Assembly: GCF_900215315.1 (NCBI RefSeq) | Contig: NZ_OBEB01000001.1 | Span: 744,001-808,000 of the forward strand | Direction: 5' to 3' | DNA from: Arsukibacterium tuosuense | GTDB lineage: Bacteria; Pseudomonadota; Gammaproteobacteria; Enterobacterales; Alteromonadaceae | Length of the DNA: 64,000 nucleotides | In this document: positions 17,730 through 27,371 of the stretch, one piece after another | How positions within the stretch are numbered: the stretch's first letter is position 1 | Layout of the letters: every line of letters begins with the position of its first letter | The notes under the pieces: generated by a model | Told to the model about the DNA's origin: nothing | The model's input: the letters and a program-made list of their open reading frames with translations, nothing else | Databases searched by the model: none | Translations under genes and position numbers: made by a program

Positions 17730-19364
17730 ATGCGGTTAATTATCATGCTCCTGCTGCTGGTACTTAGCGGCTGCGCCATGGCACCGGATGGAATTAACCA
17801 TCCGCTGGCGCAACCGCTGACTGGCGCCGAGCAACTGGCCCTGGCAGAACAAGCCGGTCAACACTTTGTGCATTGGCCGGAACAGCGCAGTAGCCGTAAG
17901 GGAGTGAATAACCGGCGCCTGTTTAGCAGCTGGCAAGGTCAGGGCATGTTGTTAGTTGATCTTAAACACACTGAAACGGCAACAATAGCCATTAACGGCC
18001 AGAGGCTGCGGTTAACGCGACCTGAGCATGGTCAGCCCTTTAAAATTGATATTTCGCCCTATACCCGGAGTGGTGGCAACCATCTGCAATTAATTTCGTT
18101 GCAACCGGCTACGGCTCAACTCACTATTGCCGTGCCCTACCCCGAACTTAACAACCAACCAGTGGCGACAGCGGCAAACTCCCAACGCTTCAGTAAAATT
18201 GACCAGTTAATTACCGAAGAAGTTGCTGCAGGTTTTCCCGGTGCTGTACTGCTGATTGTAAAAGATGGCCAGATCATTAAAGAAACCGCTTATGGCTACG
18301 CCCTGCGTTATCAGGCAGACGGCACAGCATCGCCTGAGCCGGAACCCCTGAAGACTACAACATTGTTTGATATTGCCTCCAACACTAAAATGTATGCCAC
18401 GACCTATGCGGTGATGCAGCTGGTCAGTAGCGGCATGCTGGATATAAACCGGCCACTGACTGACTACCTGCCGGAATATCTGGGTGATGGTCGTGAACAA
18501 CGTCTGGTCAGCGATTTGCTGAACCACACCAGTGGTTATGCACCTGAAGTACACTTTCACCGGCCCGACAACCGCAATGGCCCACTGTTTTACTCACTTA
18601 ATAAGGCATACACCGATCAATTGCTGCTGGGGCAAGTACCATTTAGCAGCGACCGCGCCAAAACCGCACGCTACAGCGACGTGAACTTTATGCTGCTGGG
18701 ACTGTTGATTGAAAGATTAACCACCATGCCGTTGGACCGTTACCTGGAACAGCAATTTTACCGGCCGCTGGGGTTAAATAACGTGTTATTTAACCCTTTG
18801 CAAAAGGGCGTAGGGCCAGTCAGAATCGCCGCCACTGAGCTTGATGGTAACAGCCGCGGCGGCCGGGTAAATTTTCCAGCCAACCGGCAAGGTGTGTTGC
18901 GGGGACAGGTGCACGATGAAAAAGCCTTTCATGCACTGCAGGGTGTGGCCGGCCACGCCGGATTATTCGCCAGTGCCCGCGATCTGGCCGTACTTATGAG
19001 TGTTGTAGCGCAACAAGGCGGTTATGGCTGGCAGCGGTTTTTCAGCCCGGCAGTAGTGCAACAGTTTACCCGGCCATCAGGCTATGATCATCGCTTTGGT
19101 CTGGGCTGGCGCACGGCTGCAGGCGGCGATTTAAGCTGGCATTTTGGCGCTTATGCCAGTGACTATGCTTACGGCCACACCGGCTGGACCGGCACCGCCA
19201 CCCTGATTGACCCGGCCCATAATTTAATGGTGGTGCTACTGACTAACAAAAAGCACAGCCCCATTACCGACAGTGGCACAAGCTATGAATTTGCGGGCGA
19301 TAGTTTTGAAACCGGCCGCTATGGCACCATTATGACGCTGATATACGAGGCACTGCTGCAATAA
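17730..19364 (+). CDS. Serine beta-lactamase-like hydrolase, YfeW/PBP4B-like lipoprotein
   Basis: A 544-residue protein. The signal peptide ends in lipobox LSGC (Cys15), so it is a lipoprotein. After a roughly 130-residue beta-rich N-terminal domain, a class C beta-lactamase fold begins near residue 155: Ser217 and Lys220 in SNTK, Tyr315 in YSDVN, and a late HTGWTGT box in place of KTG. This combination resembles E. coli YfeW (penicillin-binding protein 4B), a low-level D,D-carboxypeptidase. AAGG lies seven bases before the ATG. The gene is convergent with the ABC exporter gene. Resistance to beta-lactams cannot be inferred from this fold alone. Confidence 0.85.
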   Translation: MRLIIMLLLLVLSGCAMAPDGINHPLAQPLTGAEQLALAEQAGQHFVHWPEQRSSRKGVNNRRLFSSWQGQGMLLVDLKHTETATIAINGQRLRLTRPEHGQPFKIDISPYTRSGGNHLQLISLQPATAQLTIAVPYPELNNQPVATAANSQRFSKIDQLITEEVAAGFPGAVLLIVKDGQIIKETAYGYALRYQADGTASPEPEPLKTTTLFDIASNTKMYATTYAVMQLVSSGMLDINRPLTDYLPEYLGDGREQRLVSDLLNHTSGYAPEVHFHRPDNRNGPLFYSLNKAYTDQLLLGQVPFSSDRAKTARYSDVNFMLLGLLIERLTTMPLDRYLEQQFYRPLGLNNVLFNPLQKGVGPVRIAATELDGNSRGGRVNFPANRQGVLRGQVHDEKAFHALQGVAGHAGLFASARDLAVLMSVVAQQGGYGWQRFFSPAVVQQFTRPSGYDHRFGLGWRTAAGGDLSWHFGAYASDYAYGHTGWTGTATLIDPAHNLMVVLLTNKKHSPITDSGTSYEFAGDSFETGRYGTIMTLIYEALLQ

Positions 19365-19383
19365 TAGTTAGTCAGAATAATAA

Positions 19384-21165
19384 TTAATCAGCACTGTCGG
19401 CCTTTAAAAACTGTAACGCCGCCAGTTGCTGATACAACGGGCAGCTGTGCATCAGCTCGCTATGTTTACCCGACGCAATCAGCTTACCTTTATCCAGTAC
19501 CAGAATACGGTCGGCATGCAACACCGTGCTGAGACGGTGGGCAATAATCAACGTAGTTTTACCCTGCATCAGATGCTCCAGTGCTTGTTTTACATAGTGC
19601 TCGCTGGCCGCATCCAGTGCACTGGTGGCTTCATCCAGCAATAATACTGGCCGGTCAGCCAGAAGAGCCCGTGCTATGGCAATACGTTGCTTTTGGCCCC
19701 CCGACAACCTAACGCCACGCTCGCCCAACTGGCTTTGATACCCCCCGGCTAGCTGCTGAATAAACTCATCCGCTTCGGCGGCTTTACAGGCTGCTATCAC
19801 CTGTTGCTCGCTGGCATCGGGCCGGCCATAACGAACATTTTCCAGTACACTGCTGGCAAAAATAACCGCATCCTGCGGTACCAGCGCAAATTGCGCCCGC
19901 AGTTCAGCAGGGTCGAGCGTACTGATATCGATACCGTCGAGTAAAATCCTGCCTATCGGTAAATTGTAAAAACGCTGCAATAACTGAAATAACGTCGTTT
20001 TACCGGCACCACTCGGCCCCACCAACGCCACCCGCTCCCCCGCGTTGATATGCAGTTTAAGCTGCTGCAATACTGTGCTGTCCGGTACCTGCGGATAGTA
20101 AAAACTCACGTCGTCAAACAGTAAGCTGCCGGCCACCGGTTTCGTTAACTGCGCCGCAGCAACCGGGGCTGTTATCTCTACCGGCATGTTGGATAATTCA
20201 ATAAGCCGCTCAGTCGCGCCCGCTGCCCGCTGAATTTCACCAATGACTTCACTAATGGTAGCAACCGCCCCTGCGACCACCACAGCATAAAATAAAAAAG
20301 CGGTCAGCTCGCCAGCGCTTATCCGCCCTGCCAGTACATCCAGTGCCCCTGCCCAGCCGACCAGGGTTACCGCGCTGATACTCAGGAGCATTACCAAACC
20401 AATTAACAGCGCCCGATAAAAGATCCGCTGCTTTGCCGCGGCCATGACCTGCTCAATTTTGTCAGCAAACAATTGCTGATCGAGGCTTTCATGACCATAA
20501 GCCTGCACCGTGTGAATTTCATGCAGGCTTTCATCCACATGGGCGCCAATGTCGGCCAGCCGGTCCTGGCTGGCCCGGGCCATCCGCCGTACTTTTCGCC
20601 CCAATACAAAAATGGGCACCAACACCAGCGGCACGGCAATTGACACTAATGCCGTCATTTTCAAACTGGTAAAAGCCATCATCAGCAAACCGCCGATAGC
20701 GGTAACGAAGGATCGCAACGCCATCGAAAAGCTGGAACCCACCACCGTTTGCAGTACTGTGGTGTCGGCGGTAAAGCGGGAAATCACCTCACCAGTGCGG
20801 GTTTCACTGTAAAAGGCCGGCGATAGCTTCAGCATATGCTGGTAAACATGATTGCGAATATCGGCACTGACCCGCTCACCGAGCCAGGTCATCAGATAAA
20901 ACCGGCTGAACACCGCTGTGGCACTGACACAGGTGATCACCAAAATCAGCAGAATAATCGAATTCAGCCGGCCGGCATTCCCACCAACAAAGCCTTCGTC
21001 AACCAACAGCCTTACGCCCTGCCCCAACGCCAGCCAGGCCAGCGCACCAATCAGCAAAAACAGCATCGCTGCCGCTACCCGCCAGCGGTAGGGTACTAAA
21101 AAATCAGCCAGCCACGGCAGTACCGCCTGCGCGAAATTAACAGAGTGTTTGGGAGAACTATTCAT
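19384..21165 (-). CDS. ABC exporter, fused permease and ATPase (MsbA-related)
   Basis: A 593-residue half-transporter. Six transmembrane helices span about residues 25-330, followed by an ABC ATPase with Walker A GPSGAGKTT, signature LSGGQKQRIAIAR, Walker B LLLDEATSALD and the switch histidine in IIAHRLST. It should dimerise in the inner membrane and export a hydrophobic substrate. The sequence resembles the MsbA-related subfamily, which is separate from the essential lipid A flippase; an essential msbA would normally lie next to lpxK, absent here. GAGGTGAT precedes the ATG. It is single and divergent from the Cache chemoreceptor gene. Confidence 0.88.
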   Translation of the reverse strand: MNSSPKHSVNFAQAVLPWLADFLVPYRWRVAAAMLFLLIGALAWLALGQGVRLLVDEGFVGGNAGRLNSIILLILVITCVSATAVFSRFYLMTWLGERVSADIRNHVYQHMLKLSPAFYSETRTGEVISRFTADTTVLQTVVGSSFSMALRSFVTAIGGLLMMAFTSLKMTALVSIAVPLVLVPIFVLGRKVRRMARASQDRLADIGAHVDESLHEIHTVQAYGHESLDQQLFADKIEQVMAAAKQRIFYRALLIGLVMLLSISAVTLVGWAGALDVLAGRISAGELTAFLFYAVVVAGAVATISEVIGEIQRAAGATERLIELSNMPVEITAPVAAAQLTKPVAGSLLFDDVSFYYPQVPDSTVLQQLKLHINAGERVALVGPSGAGKTTLFQLLQRFYNLPIGRILLDGIDISTLDPAELRAQFALVPQDAVIFASSVLENVRYGRPDASEQQVIAACKAAEADEFIQQLAGGYQSQLGERGVRLSGGQKQRIAIARALLADRPVLLLDEATSALDAASEHYVKQALEHLMQGKTTLIIAHRLSTVLHADRILVLDKGKLIASGKHSELMHSCPLYQQLAALQFLKADSAD

Positions 21166-21381
21166 ATCACCTCAAATCGACAGCGGATAAGCTGCACAGA
21201 TAAGTCATTACGCTTAACATCAACTAAAGGCTCATCATAGCAAGCTCTTCTGCCGGTTAGCGAAAGATTATCGGCTATGTGGCAACTTCAACCAAAGTTG
21301 CTATGCTCAATTTTGATAAACCGGGTTAAACAAATGAAATATCGGTAAAACTAATGATAATAATAGCCTTAGAGGTGTGAT

Positions 21382-23085
21382 ATGAGCTTCTGGAATACCG
21401 TTGGTGGACGTCTACTCAGCATGCCTTTGTTGGCGTTAGTTGGTTTTCTGGTGCTGGCTGCAGTAGCACTCAACGCACTTAATAACAGTCTGATTGAAGG
21501 TCGTGAAGACCGGGTGGTCGCGGTCATTGACAGTGGCATGAGCCTGATCAGACATTACCAGGCGCTGGAGCAAAGCGGTGCCATCAGCACAGAGCAGGCA
21601 CAGCAACAGGCCATGGCGGCTATCAGGGCTATCCGTTATGACGGTACCGAGTATATCTGGATTAACGACACCGGCAGGCCGATCCCGACCATGGTGATGC
21701 ACCCTACGGTGCCCAGCCTGGATGGTACTGTGCTGGACCGGCCCAATTTTAACTATGCCACCTTAATGCGCAACCGCGATGGCAGTGAACAACAGCCGTT
21801 GGATAATGCTAATTTATTTGTCAGCTTCGTTGATGTGATAGGCCGTTACGGCGACGGCTTTGTCGAATATCAGTGGACCAAACCATTAGCGGGCGGCGGG
21901 GTTACCGAAGAGCGGTATACCAAATTGTCTTATGTGGCTAAAGATGACAAGTGGGGCTGGGTCCTCGGCTCTGGTATTTATATTGATGATGTAAAAGCTG
22001 CCTTCTGGGGCATAGCGGCACAGGTTGGAGTATTGGTTTTTATTGTTATCGCCCTGACCGTGGGTATCTCGTTGTATATCCGGCGTTGGTTACTACGGGC
22101 GTTGGGTGGTGAAGTTGCCAGCACCAAACAGCTGGTGCAGCAGGTAGCTGCAGGTGATTTCTCAGTTAACCTGGCACTGCGTCCGGGAGATAACGACAGT
22201 TTACTGGCAGCACTGAGTGGCTTAATTAACCAATTGCGGCAGATTATTGGCCAGCAATCGGCGATGGCAGAGCAACTGGCCGCACAATCGCAAACGCTGG
22301 ACGAAACCAGCCAGCAAACACAGCACATTTTACAAAGTGTAATGGACCAGACCGCGCAGGTAGCAACGGCAGTACACCAGATGACTGCAACCTGTGAAGA
22401 TATGGCCCGCAGTGCGACCACTGCCGCCAAAGCTGCCAGAGATGCAGATGACGAAGCCCGCAACGGCGTCACCGCGGTGGAACAAACCATTACCGCTATT
22501 GATGCCCTGAAATTAAAGCTGGAACAAGTGGCAGACGTTATCGGCCAGCTATCAAAACGGGGCGAAGAAGTGGGCGCAGTAACCGACGTTATTGGCGCGA
22601 TTGCCGAACAAACAAATCTGTTAGCGCTGAACGCCGCTATTGAGGCAGCCCGCGCCGGAGAAATGGGTCGTGGTTTTGCTGTGGTTGCTGATGAAGTCCG
22701 TACGCTGGCCAGCCGCTCCCAGGCGTCCACCCAGGATATTAACCAGCGAATTCAGGGGATCCAGCAAGACTCTGCCAATGCGGTTGATTCTATGGCGCAA
22801 AGTAAAACCGAAACTGAGCAAACAATAGCGTGCTCGCAACAAGCCAGTGCTGCCCTAAAACGGATAAATACAGCAGTTTCCAGCATTACCGATGTGAATG
22901 ACCAATTGGCCAGTGCTACTGAAGAGTTGGCAGCCGTTTCCGGTACTATTAATCAGAATATGGAAAATATCGCTGATGCAGTACAAAGCACGACTGAAAA
23001 ATCTGCTGAGTTATCGGTATCAAGCCAGCAACTGCGGCAGATGGCGACCGATATGAAGAAATCGCTCAGTAGTTTTACATTGTAG
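21382..23085 (+). CDS. Methyl-accepting chemotaxis protein with single Cache domain
   Basis: A 567-residue chemoreceptor. One transmembrane helix (about 12-32) leads to a periplasmic sCache_2 domain (about 35-195), seen in [27 protein letters not shown] and the late [14 protein letters not shown] block. A second helix (about 210-230) is followed by a HAMP-like linker and the cytoplasmic signalling rod, with the conserved hairpin tip [18 protein letters not shown]. It probably senses small organic acids or similar ligands, as many sCache receptors do, and signals through a CheA/CheW array. It has no C-terminal pentapeptide. GAGGTGTG precedes the ATG. Confidence 0.92.
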   Translation: MSFWNTVGGRLLSMPLLALVGFLVLAAVALNALNNSLIEGREDRVVAVIDSGMSLIRHYQALEQSGAISTEQAQQQAMAAIRAIRYDGTEYIWINDTGRPIPTMVMHPTVPSLDGTVLDRPNFNYATLMRNRDGSEQQPLDNANLFVSFVDVIGRYGDGFVEYQWTKPLAGGGVTEERYTKLSYVAKDDKWGWVLGSGIYIDDVKAAFWGIAAQVGVLVFIVIALTVGISLYIRRWLLRALGGEVASTKQLVQQVAAGDFSVNLALRPGDNDSLLAALSGLINQLRQIIGQQSAMAEQLAAQSQTLDETSQQTQHILQSVMDQTAQVATAVHQMTATCEDMARSATTAAKAARDADDEARNGVTAVEQTITAIDALKLKLEQVADVIGQLSKRGEEVGAVTDVIGAIAEQTNLLALNAAIEAARAGEMGRGFAVVADEVRTLASRSQASTQDINQRIQGIQQDSANAVDSMAQSKTETEQTIACSQQASAALKRINTAVSSITDVNDQLASATEELAAVSGTINQNMENIADAVQSTTEKSAELSVSSQQLRQMATDMKKSLSSFTL

Positions 23086-23233
23086 CCGCTGGCTGATAGC
23101 AAATCAGACTGATGGCGAGGATCATTCTGTTTTTTTGCGACTATTGCGCCCCTGGCCGCGTAATCACGCTACGCAAACCCGCTGAATTGCTATATCATGC
23201 GCCACCAAAATTCCGCGCCAGTAGTATGCCGCT

Positions 23234-23986
23234 ATGCTATCGACTAATGCTCTGTACACTGATTTATCAGGCTACTATGATCTGATGTGCCGTGATATCA
23301 ACTATCTGGCGCAAAGTAGCAGTGTACACCGCCTAAACAAAATGCTTGGTAACGGCAATAACCATCATCTTGATTTAGCTTGTGGCACCGGACCACATAT
23401 CAGGCATTTTATCGACTTTGGCTACCAATGCAGCGGCCTGGATTTGAATCAGCCGATGCTTGAACTGGCTCGGGCGCGTTGTCCTGACGCCAGCTTTATG
23501 TTGCAAGACATGTGTCAGTTTACGTTAGACAACCCAGTTGATTTGATTACCTGTTTTTTATATTCAATTCATTACAGTGCCAGCATTAATGCGTTAAAAC
23601 AATGCATTGCCAGCGTATACCAGGCGCTGGTACCGGGTGGGCTGTTTGTATTTAATGCGGTGGATAAGGACACAATCTGTAATCTGTCTGCCGTACGCCA
23701 CAGTACCCGGTTCGACAATAGCCAGTTTGTATTTGAATCAGGCTGGCACTATAGCGGCAGTGGCGAGCAACAGGCATTAAAGTTAAGTATTGCCAGAACC
23801 AGCGTTGAAGGTACCCAGCTCTGGCAGGATCAGCATATTATGGTTGCTATCAGCTTTGCAGAATTACAAGCACTACTTTGCCCATACTTTGACGTGCACA
23901 TTCTGGCGCACGATTACGATAGAATAACTCTATGGGACAACGCAGCAGGCAACGCGCTGTTCGCTTGTATAAAGCGCGGCGTCTGA
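23234..23986 (+). CDS. Class I SAM-dependent methyltransferase
   Basis: A 250-residue soluble enzyme with a Rossmann-type AdoMet fold. Motif I is DLACGTGPH at about residue 47, motif II the acidic end GLDLNQPMLELAR, and a late ITCFLYSIHY strand follows. The N-terminal YTDLSGYYDLMCRDI segment is like the UbiE/small-molecule methyltransferases. The substrate is unknown. No strong ribosome binding site is seen. Its stop codon lies inside the large imperfect stem-loop at 23978-24037. Confidence 0.82.
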   Translation: MLSTNALYTDLSGYYDLMCRDINYLAQSSSVHRLNKMLGNGNNHHLDLACGTGPHIRHFIDFGYQCSGLDLNQPMLELARARCPDASFMLQDMCQFTLDNPVDLITCFLYSIHYSASINALKQCIASVYQALVPGGLFVFNAVDKDTICNLSAVRHSTRFDNSQFVFESGWHYSGSGEQQALKLSIARTSVEGTQLWQDQHIMVAISFAELQALLCPYFDVHILAHDYDRITLWDNAAGNALFACIKRGV

Positions 23987-24037
23987 CGACATCATCACAG
24001 CGTACAATATGTCTGGTGATAATGATGTGTCAGCGCC
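23978..24037. other. Imperfect stem-loop covering the methyltransferase stop codon
   Basis: The arm GGCG-t-CTGAC-g-ACATCAT pairs with ATGATGT-GTCAG-CGCC, giving 16 base pairs with two single-base bulges. CAC and GTG continue the pairing further in. It lies between convergent genes and includes the TGA of the upstream gene. No T-run follows, so it looks more like an RNA-stabilising or rho-related 3' structure than a classic terminator. Confidence 0.6.
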
Positions 24038-24060
24038 TATCGTCCCTATTTATGCGTTAC

Positions 24061-24468
24061 TTACTCAATCTTCAGTAGCACTTTTACCCCGGATACATCG
24101 GTGCTGCTACTGACATAACCCAGTAAATTAGGGTTGCTGCTAACCAACTTAACCATTTCTGCTTCGCTATCGACCTCTTTTGGAGGCGTGCCTTTGCCGG
24201 TAAATACCAACTTGGACCAATAGGCTTTAATCTGACTGGATGACCTTCCCAGCGCCTTTTCGTCAAAACGGGTCCTTACCGTATTGGCATCACTGAGATT
24301 CAATGGTAATGCTGACTCACCATCTGCAAAACTACTGCTCTTCCCGGTATAAAGTCGTTGTAACTCTTCAACGCTAACACTGTTGCTATTAGATGGATGG
24401 CCGATAATGATAATGTCAGCATGTGCTGAGCCCATTAACACCATGCAAAATAGAATGACTGCTTTCAT
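24061..24468 (-). CDS. Small PstS-like (phosphate-binding superfamily) periplasmic protein
   Basis: A 135-residue protein with a signal peptide ending near SAHA. The mature part is a single short PBP-like domain: VSVEELQRLYTGKSSSF near the start, then LSDANTVRTRF, AYWSKLVFTGKGTPP and a final NLLGYVSSS stretch. Full PstS proteins are over 300 residues; this short type, without an ABC transporter, is common in gammaproteobacteria. It follows the porin-like gene by 24 bp on the same strand, so the two form an operon. Phosphate binding is a family-level guess. Confidence 0.82.
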   Translation of the reverse strand: MKAVILFCMVLMGSAHADIIIIGHPSNSNSVSVEELQRLYTGKSSSFADGESALPLNLSDANTVRTRFDEKALGRSSSQIKAYWSKLVFTGKGTPPKEVDSEAEMVKLVSSNPNLLGYVSSSTDVSGVKVLLKIE

Positions 24469-24492
24469 AAATTTTCTCCGCCAGGTGCTATG

Positions 24493-25632
24493 TTAAAAAA
24501 TGAAATCATATGAAATGGCAGCAACAGTGCTATCGCCAACAAAATTATACAGTGACTTGTCTTTAATCCGGTTAAGCTGAGTTTTGATCGAACTACTGCT
24601 GTTTATATCGTAACGCAGCGTGAACGACGTATCAGTAAAACGCTCAGGTTCATACAATTCAAGATCGTTCGATTTATCCCAGAACCTGGACCAGCTGACA
24701 AATGGCGTCCATTTGCCGTATCGGTAGCCGACACCCAGCATAGAGGCTGGAGAGCGAATAACTAAGCCATCGGCTTTGTCTTCACGTTTGTTCAGGTTCA
24801 TCTCTGACAATATAAACCAATCACCAAAATCAGCGTTTAACGATAACCCCAGGACGGTTTGATCGGTGGGCGGGCTATAAAAAGCATTGCTGTCTGGTCG
24901 CTCCGTGGTACTGTTTTCTGACGTCATGTAGATAAGCCTGGCAGTAAACCAGTCGCGGTTCAGTTCTATATCCATACCGCGGATCTTGTCCCATTTACTG
25001 TCTTGCGGCACGGTATCGTACAAAGCGTTATAAGGCGCATCATCAACAGTTTCACTACCGGCATAAAGGTTTGCGGTTACACTCCAGTTAGTAAAGTTGT
25101 CGGTGTAGCGCAGGTTAGCCCCGTTGTAATTGCTTGCTTCCCAGCCATAAAGTGCTTGCGGTGGTCTTAGCCAGATATAAGCAAAGCCAACATCCTGAAA
25201 CTCTGAATAGTAATATAAGGGGATGCGCTTGCGACCAGCCTGAATAGTAAACTTGTCTGTCAGATCATATGACAGATAAGCCCATTCCAGACTAAATTCA
25301 CTGTCTACCGCACGTGCCATAACCTGTGTTACCAGCGAGAGCCTGTCAGTAAAATTGATATTTAGTTGTGCCCCTAGCCTGGTTTCTTCCTGAATACTCC
25401 AGCCATCATTTCTCTCGTATATCCCTCCGTTATTGTAATCGGTAATAAAGCATGGACACTTGTAACTGACAAAATTGGGATCAGTGACATTACCGGATAA
25501 CACTTTACCCGCTGCTATCGTACCAAAGCCGTTAAAGCTATAACTCACTTCTGCATGCAGGGGTGTTACGACTGCCACACTAAACGCCGTTAAACTAAAA
25601 CCTAAGAATTTGATTTTGCTGCTTCTCTTCAT
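24493..25632 (-). CDS. Outer-membrane porin-like beta-barrel protein
   Basis: A 379-residue protein with a signal peptide (to about LHAE, residue 28). Then come alternating aromatic beta-strands typical of a barrel, such as YSFNGFGTIAAG, ETRLGAQLNINF and FTIQAGRKRIPLYYY, ending in the C-terminal phenylalanine that directs outer-membrane insertion. AGAGG precedes the ATG. It is the first gene of a pair with a small PstS-like protein, so uptake of an anion is possible. The mature N-terminal part contains a KCPCF cysteine pair near residue 55, unusual for a porin. Confidence 0.8.
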   Translation of the reverse strand: MKRSSKIKFLGFSLTAFSVAVVTPLHAEVSYSFNGFGTIAAGKVLSGNVTDPNFVSYKCPCFITDYNNGGIYERNDGWSIQEETRLGAQLNINFTDRLSLVTQVMARAVDSEFSLEWAYLSYDLTDKFTIQAGRKRIPLYYYSEFQDVGFAYIWLRPPQALYGWEASNYNGANLRYTDNFTNWSVTANLYAGSETVDDAPYNALYDTVPQDSKWDKIRGMDIELNRDWFTARLIYMTSENSTTERPDSNAFYSPPTDQTVLGLSLNADFGDWFILSEMNLNKREDKADGLVIRSPASMLGVGYRYGKWTPFVSWSRFWDKSNDLELYEPERFTDTSFTLRYDINSSSSIKTQLNRIKDKSLYNFVGDSTVAAISYDFIF

Positions 25633-26003
25633 GTTGGCCTCTTAAGATATCGAAGTGGACACATTACTAAAGCTAGCCGCAAAGTATTTAATTGCAATAT
25701 GGTTTCCCAATATAAATTCAGATACTGTAAAACCACATTTTATTACATATCATATTAGCTATTTTATTAACAATAAGTCTTTTAAGTTCATCTTTGTATC
25801 TTTATTAAATACAAACAAGGTGCCCTTTATGACATCATTAACGTCATGGGCTTGTGCAAATTGGCGGATGTTATTAGTCAGTCGAATATTCAGTACACTG
25901 CAAATGTACGATAATCTTTTATAGATAATCGCAATCTGCTTGTCAGCACGTTATGCTGGCCGTTGATAACATTTTCAAGATAAACCCAGCGGAGTTAGCA
26001 GCA
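25633..26003. other. AT-rich intergenic region between divergent genes
   Basis: About 370 bp with clearly lower GC than its surroundings. I find no convincing gene. An 89-codon plus-strand frame (25655-25924) has AT-biased composition and no ribosome binding site. A small inverted repeat ATGAC-N9-GTCAT is at 25829-25847. The region must hold the promoters of the porin operon and of the SMP-30-like gene. Confidence 0.6.
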
Positions 26004-26840
26004 ATGAACAAATATCTGGCCCTGTTATTTAGTATCACCCTGCCTCTGAGCGCAGCCCCTAAGCTGGAACTACTGTGGCAAACTGACGGGTTCAGGGTGC
26101 CGGAATCAGTACTGGTGCATCAGCAGCAGGATGATAACTTCCTGTTTGTGTCTGAAATTGATGGCGCCGGCAATGCGGCTGATGGCGAAGGTGGTATAGC
26201 ACTGCTAAATACCGACGGTACTCTGCGCCAGCATAACTGGCTACGCGGCTTAAATGCCCCCAAGGGTTTGGCGCAGTTTGATGGCAAACTGTATGTCGCT
26301 GATTTAACCGAACTGGTCATTATTGATATTGCCAGCGCCAAAGTAACAGCAAAAATACCGGCTCCGGATGCGGTGTTTCTGAATGATGTAACAGTAGATG
26401 ACGACGGCGTAGTGTATATTTCTGACACGCGGAAAAACTATATCTATAAATACGCTGACGGGGAGATCAGTATCTGGCTGCAGAATATCGTTGCCGCGAA
26501 TGGTTTAAAAAGTACCGGTAGCGATCTCTATATCGCTGCCGCCGATTTGCTGCTAAAAGCTGACAAAAGTGGTGAAATAGCACAATTTACTAAAGGTTTC
26601 GCCGAACGGGCCGATGGTTTAGAACCGGTTGGCAATGGTGATTTTATTGTCAGCTGCTGGGCCGGCATTATTTATTATGTGTATGCCGATGGCAACATGA
26701 CTGAGCTGCTGGATACCCGAACCCAAAAACTGAATACCGCTGATATTGGCTGGGATCCACAAAGCCGCACGCTTTACGTGCCCACCTTTGCTGGCAATAC
26801 TGTTGCCGCTTACCGGCTAAGCGGGCCGGGTGCCGATTGA
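26004..26840 (+). CDS. SMP-30/gluconolactonase-like secreted beta-propeller protein
   Basis: A 278-residue protein with a signal peptide (to about LSAAP) and NHL/SMP-30-type beta-propeller repeats: NAPKGLAQFDGKLYVADL, VFLNDVTVDDDGVVYISDT, IVAANGLKSTGSDLYIA and a final NTADIGWDPQSRTLYV. The conserved Glu, Asn and Asp of the gluconolactonase metal site may be present, but I cannot align them surely. It probably acts in the periplasm. The ATG at 26004, with GGAG nine bases upstream, is chosen over 25953 because it starts directly with the signal peptide. Confidence 0.8.
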   Translation: MNKYLALLFSITLPLSAAPKLELLWQTDGFRVPESVLVHQQQDDNFLFVSEIDGAGNAADGEGGIALLNTDGTLRQHNWLRGLNAPKGLAQFDGKLYVADLTELVIIDIASAKVTAKIPAPDAVFLNDVTVDDDGVVYISDTRKNYIYKYADGEISIWLQNIVAANGLKSTGSDLYIAAADLLLKADKSGEIAQFTKGFAERADGLEPVGNGDFIVSCWAGIIYYVYADGNMTELLDTRTQKLNTADIGWDPQSRTLYVPTFAGNTVAAYRLSGPGAD

Positions 26841-26873
26841 CCCTGCTACTTAAATACCTGCTCTGGTGGCAAT

Positions 26874-27371
26874 TTATTTACCGCAGGCAAAGGGTTGCTG
26901 GCGCAGCGTAACACTGGCCTGCTCGCCCAGTTGCACCTGATACAATAAGCCGTATTGTTGTTCCGTTAACGGTGCCATCTCAATGCCGCTTAACAGCGTT
27001 ACCAGTTCTGGTACAGTGTTGCTATGGCCAACGATCAACACCGGCTGGGTGTAAGCCGCTAATTGCCGTTGCAACTTGGCGGGCTTCCCCGGATCGTAGC
27101 TGACTACCGGCAGTTGTTTGCTATTGGCGACCGCCGCAGCGGTTTGTTGGGTGCGCTGATAAGGCGTGGCGAATACCGCCTGCAGCGGAATGTCGCTAAA
27201 ATACTGCGCCAGTGCGGCAGCCCTGGCCTGACCGCACTCTGAAAGCGCCGGGTCTTTGCTACCATCCTGCTTTTCAGCATGGCGCACCAGATAAATAGTA
27301 TTGGCACTTACCTGCAACGCCAGGCCGCAGCTTACTGCGCCAACCCAGGGTAAAAATTTAGCTATTTTCAT
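26874..27371 (-). CDS. Histidine phosphatase family protein (periplasmic, SixA/PGAM-like)
   Basis: A 165-residue protein. A signal peptide (to about VSAN) is followed by the catalytic LVRHAEK block, in which the His is phosphorylated during catalysis, then the FATPYQRTQQTA and LIVGHSNTVPEL segments with the second His. It belongs to the branch-1 histidine phosphatases and should act in the periplasm on an unknown phospho-substrate. The start is taken at 27371, where AGGAAG lies seven bases upstream. This overlaps the end of the acetyltransferase gene by 14 bp, so the two are translationally linked. Confidence 0.85.
   Translation of the reverse strand: MKIAKFLPWVGAVSCGLALQVSANTIYLVRHAEKQDGSKDPALSECGQARAAALAQYFSDIPLQAVFATPYQRTQQTAAAVANSKQLPVVSYDPGKPAKLQRQLAAYTQPVLIVGHSNTVPELVTLLSGIEMAPLTEQQYGLLYQVQLGEQASVTLRQQPFACGK

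Noticed and set aside
17730-19364. Beta-lactam resistance gene
   Set aside because: The fold is that of class C-like serine hydrolases, but the lipoprotein signal, the extra N-terminal domain and the HTG box point to a YfeW-type enzyme.
21978-22730. 250-codon minus-strand frame inside the Cache receptor gene
   Set aside because: Cys/Ser/Ala-rich antisense frame typical of receptor signalling rods; similar shadows occur opposite the other receptor genes (50650-51159, 61332-61778).
25655-25924. 89-codon frame in the AT-rich region before the SMP-30-like gene
   Set aside because: AT-biased composition, no Shine-Dalgarno sequence and no recognisable domain; more likely a promoter region.
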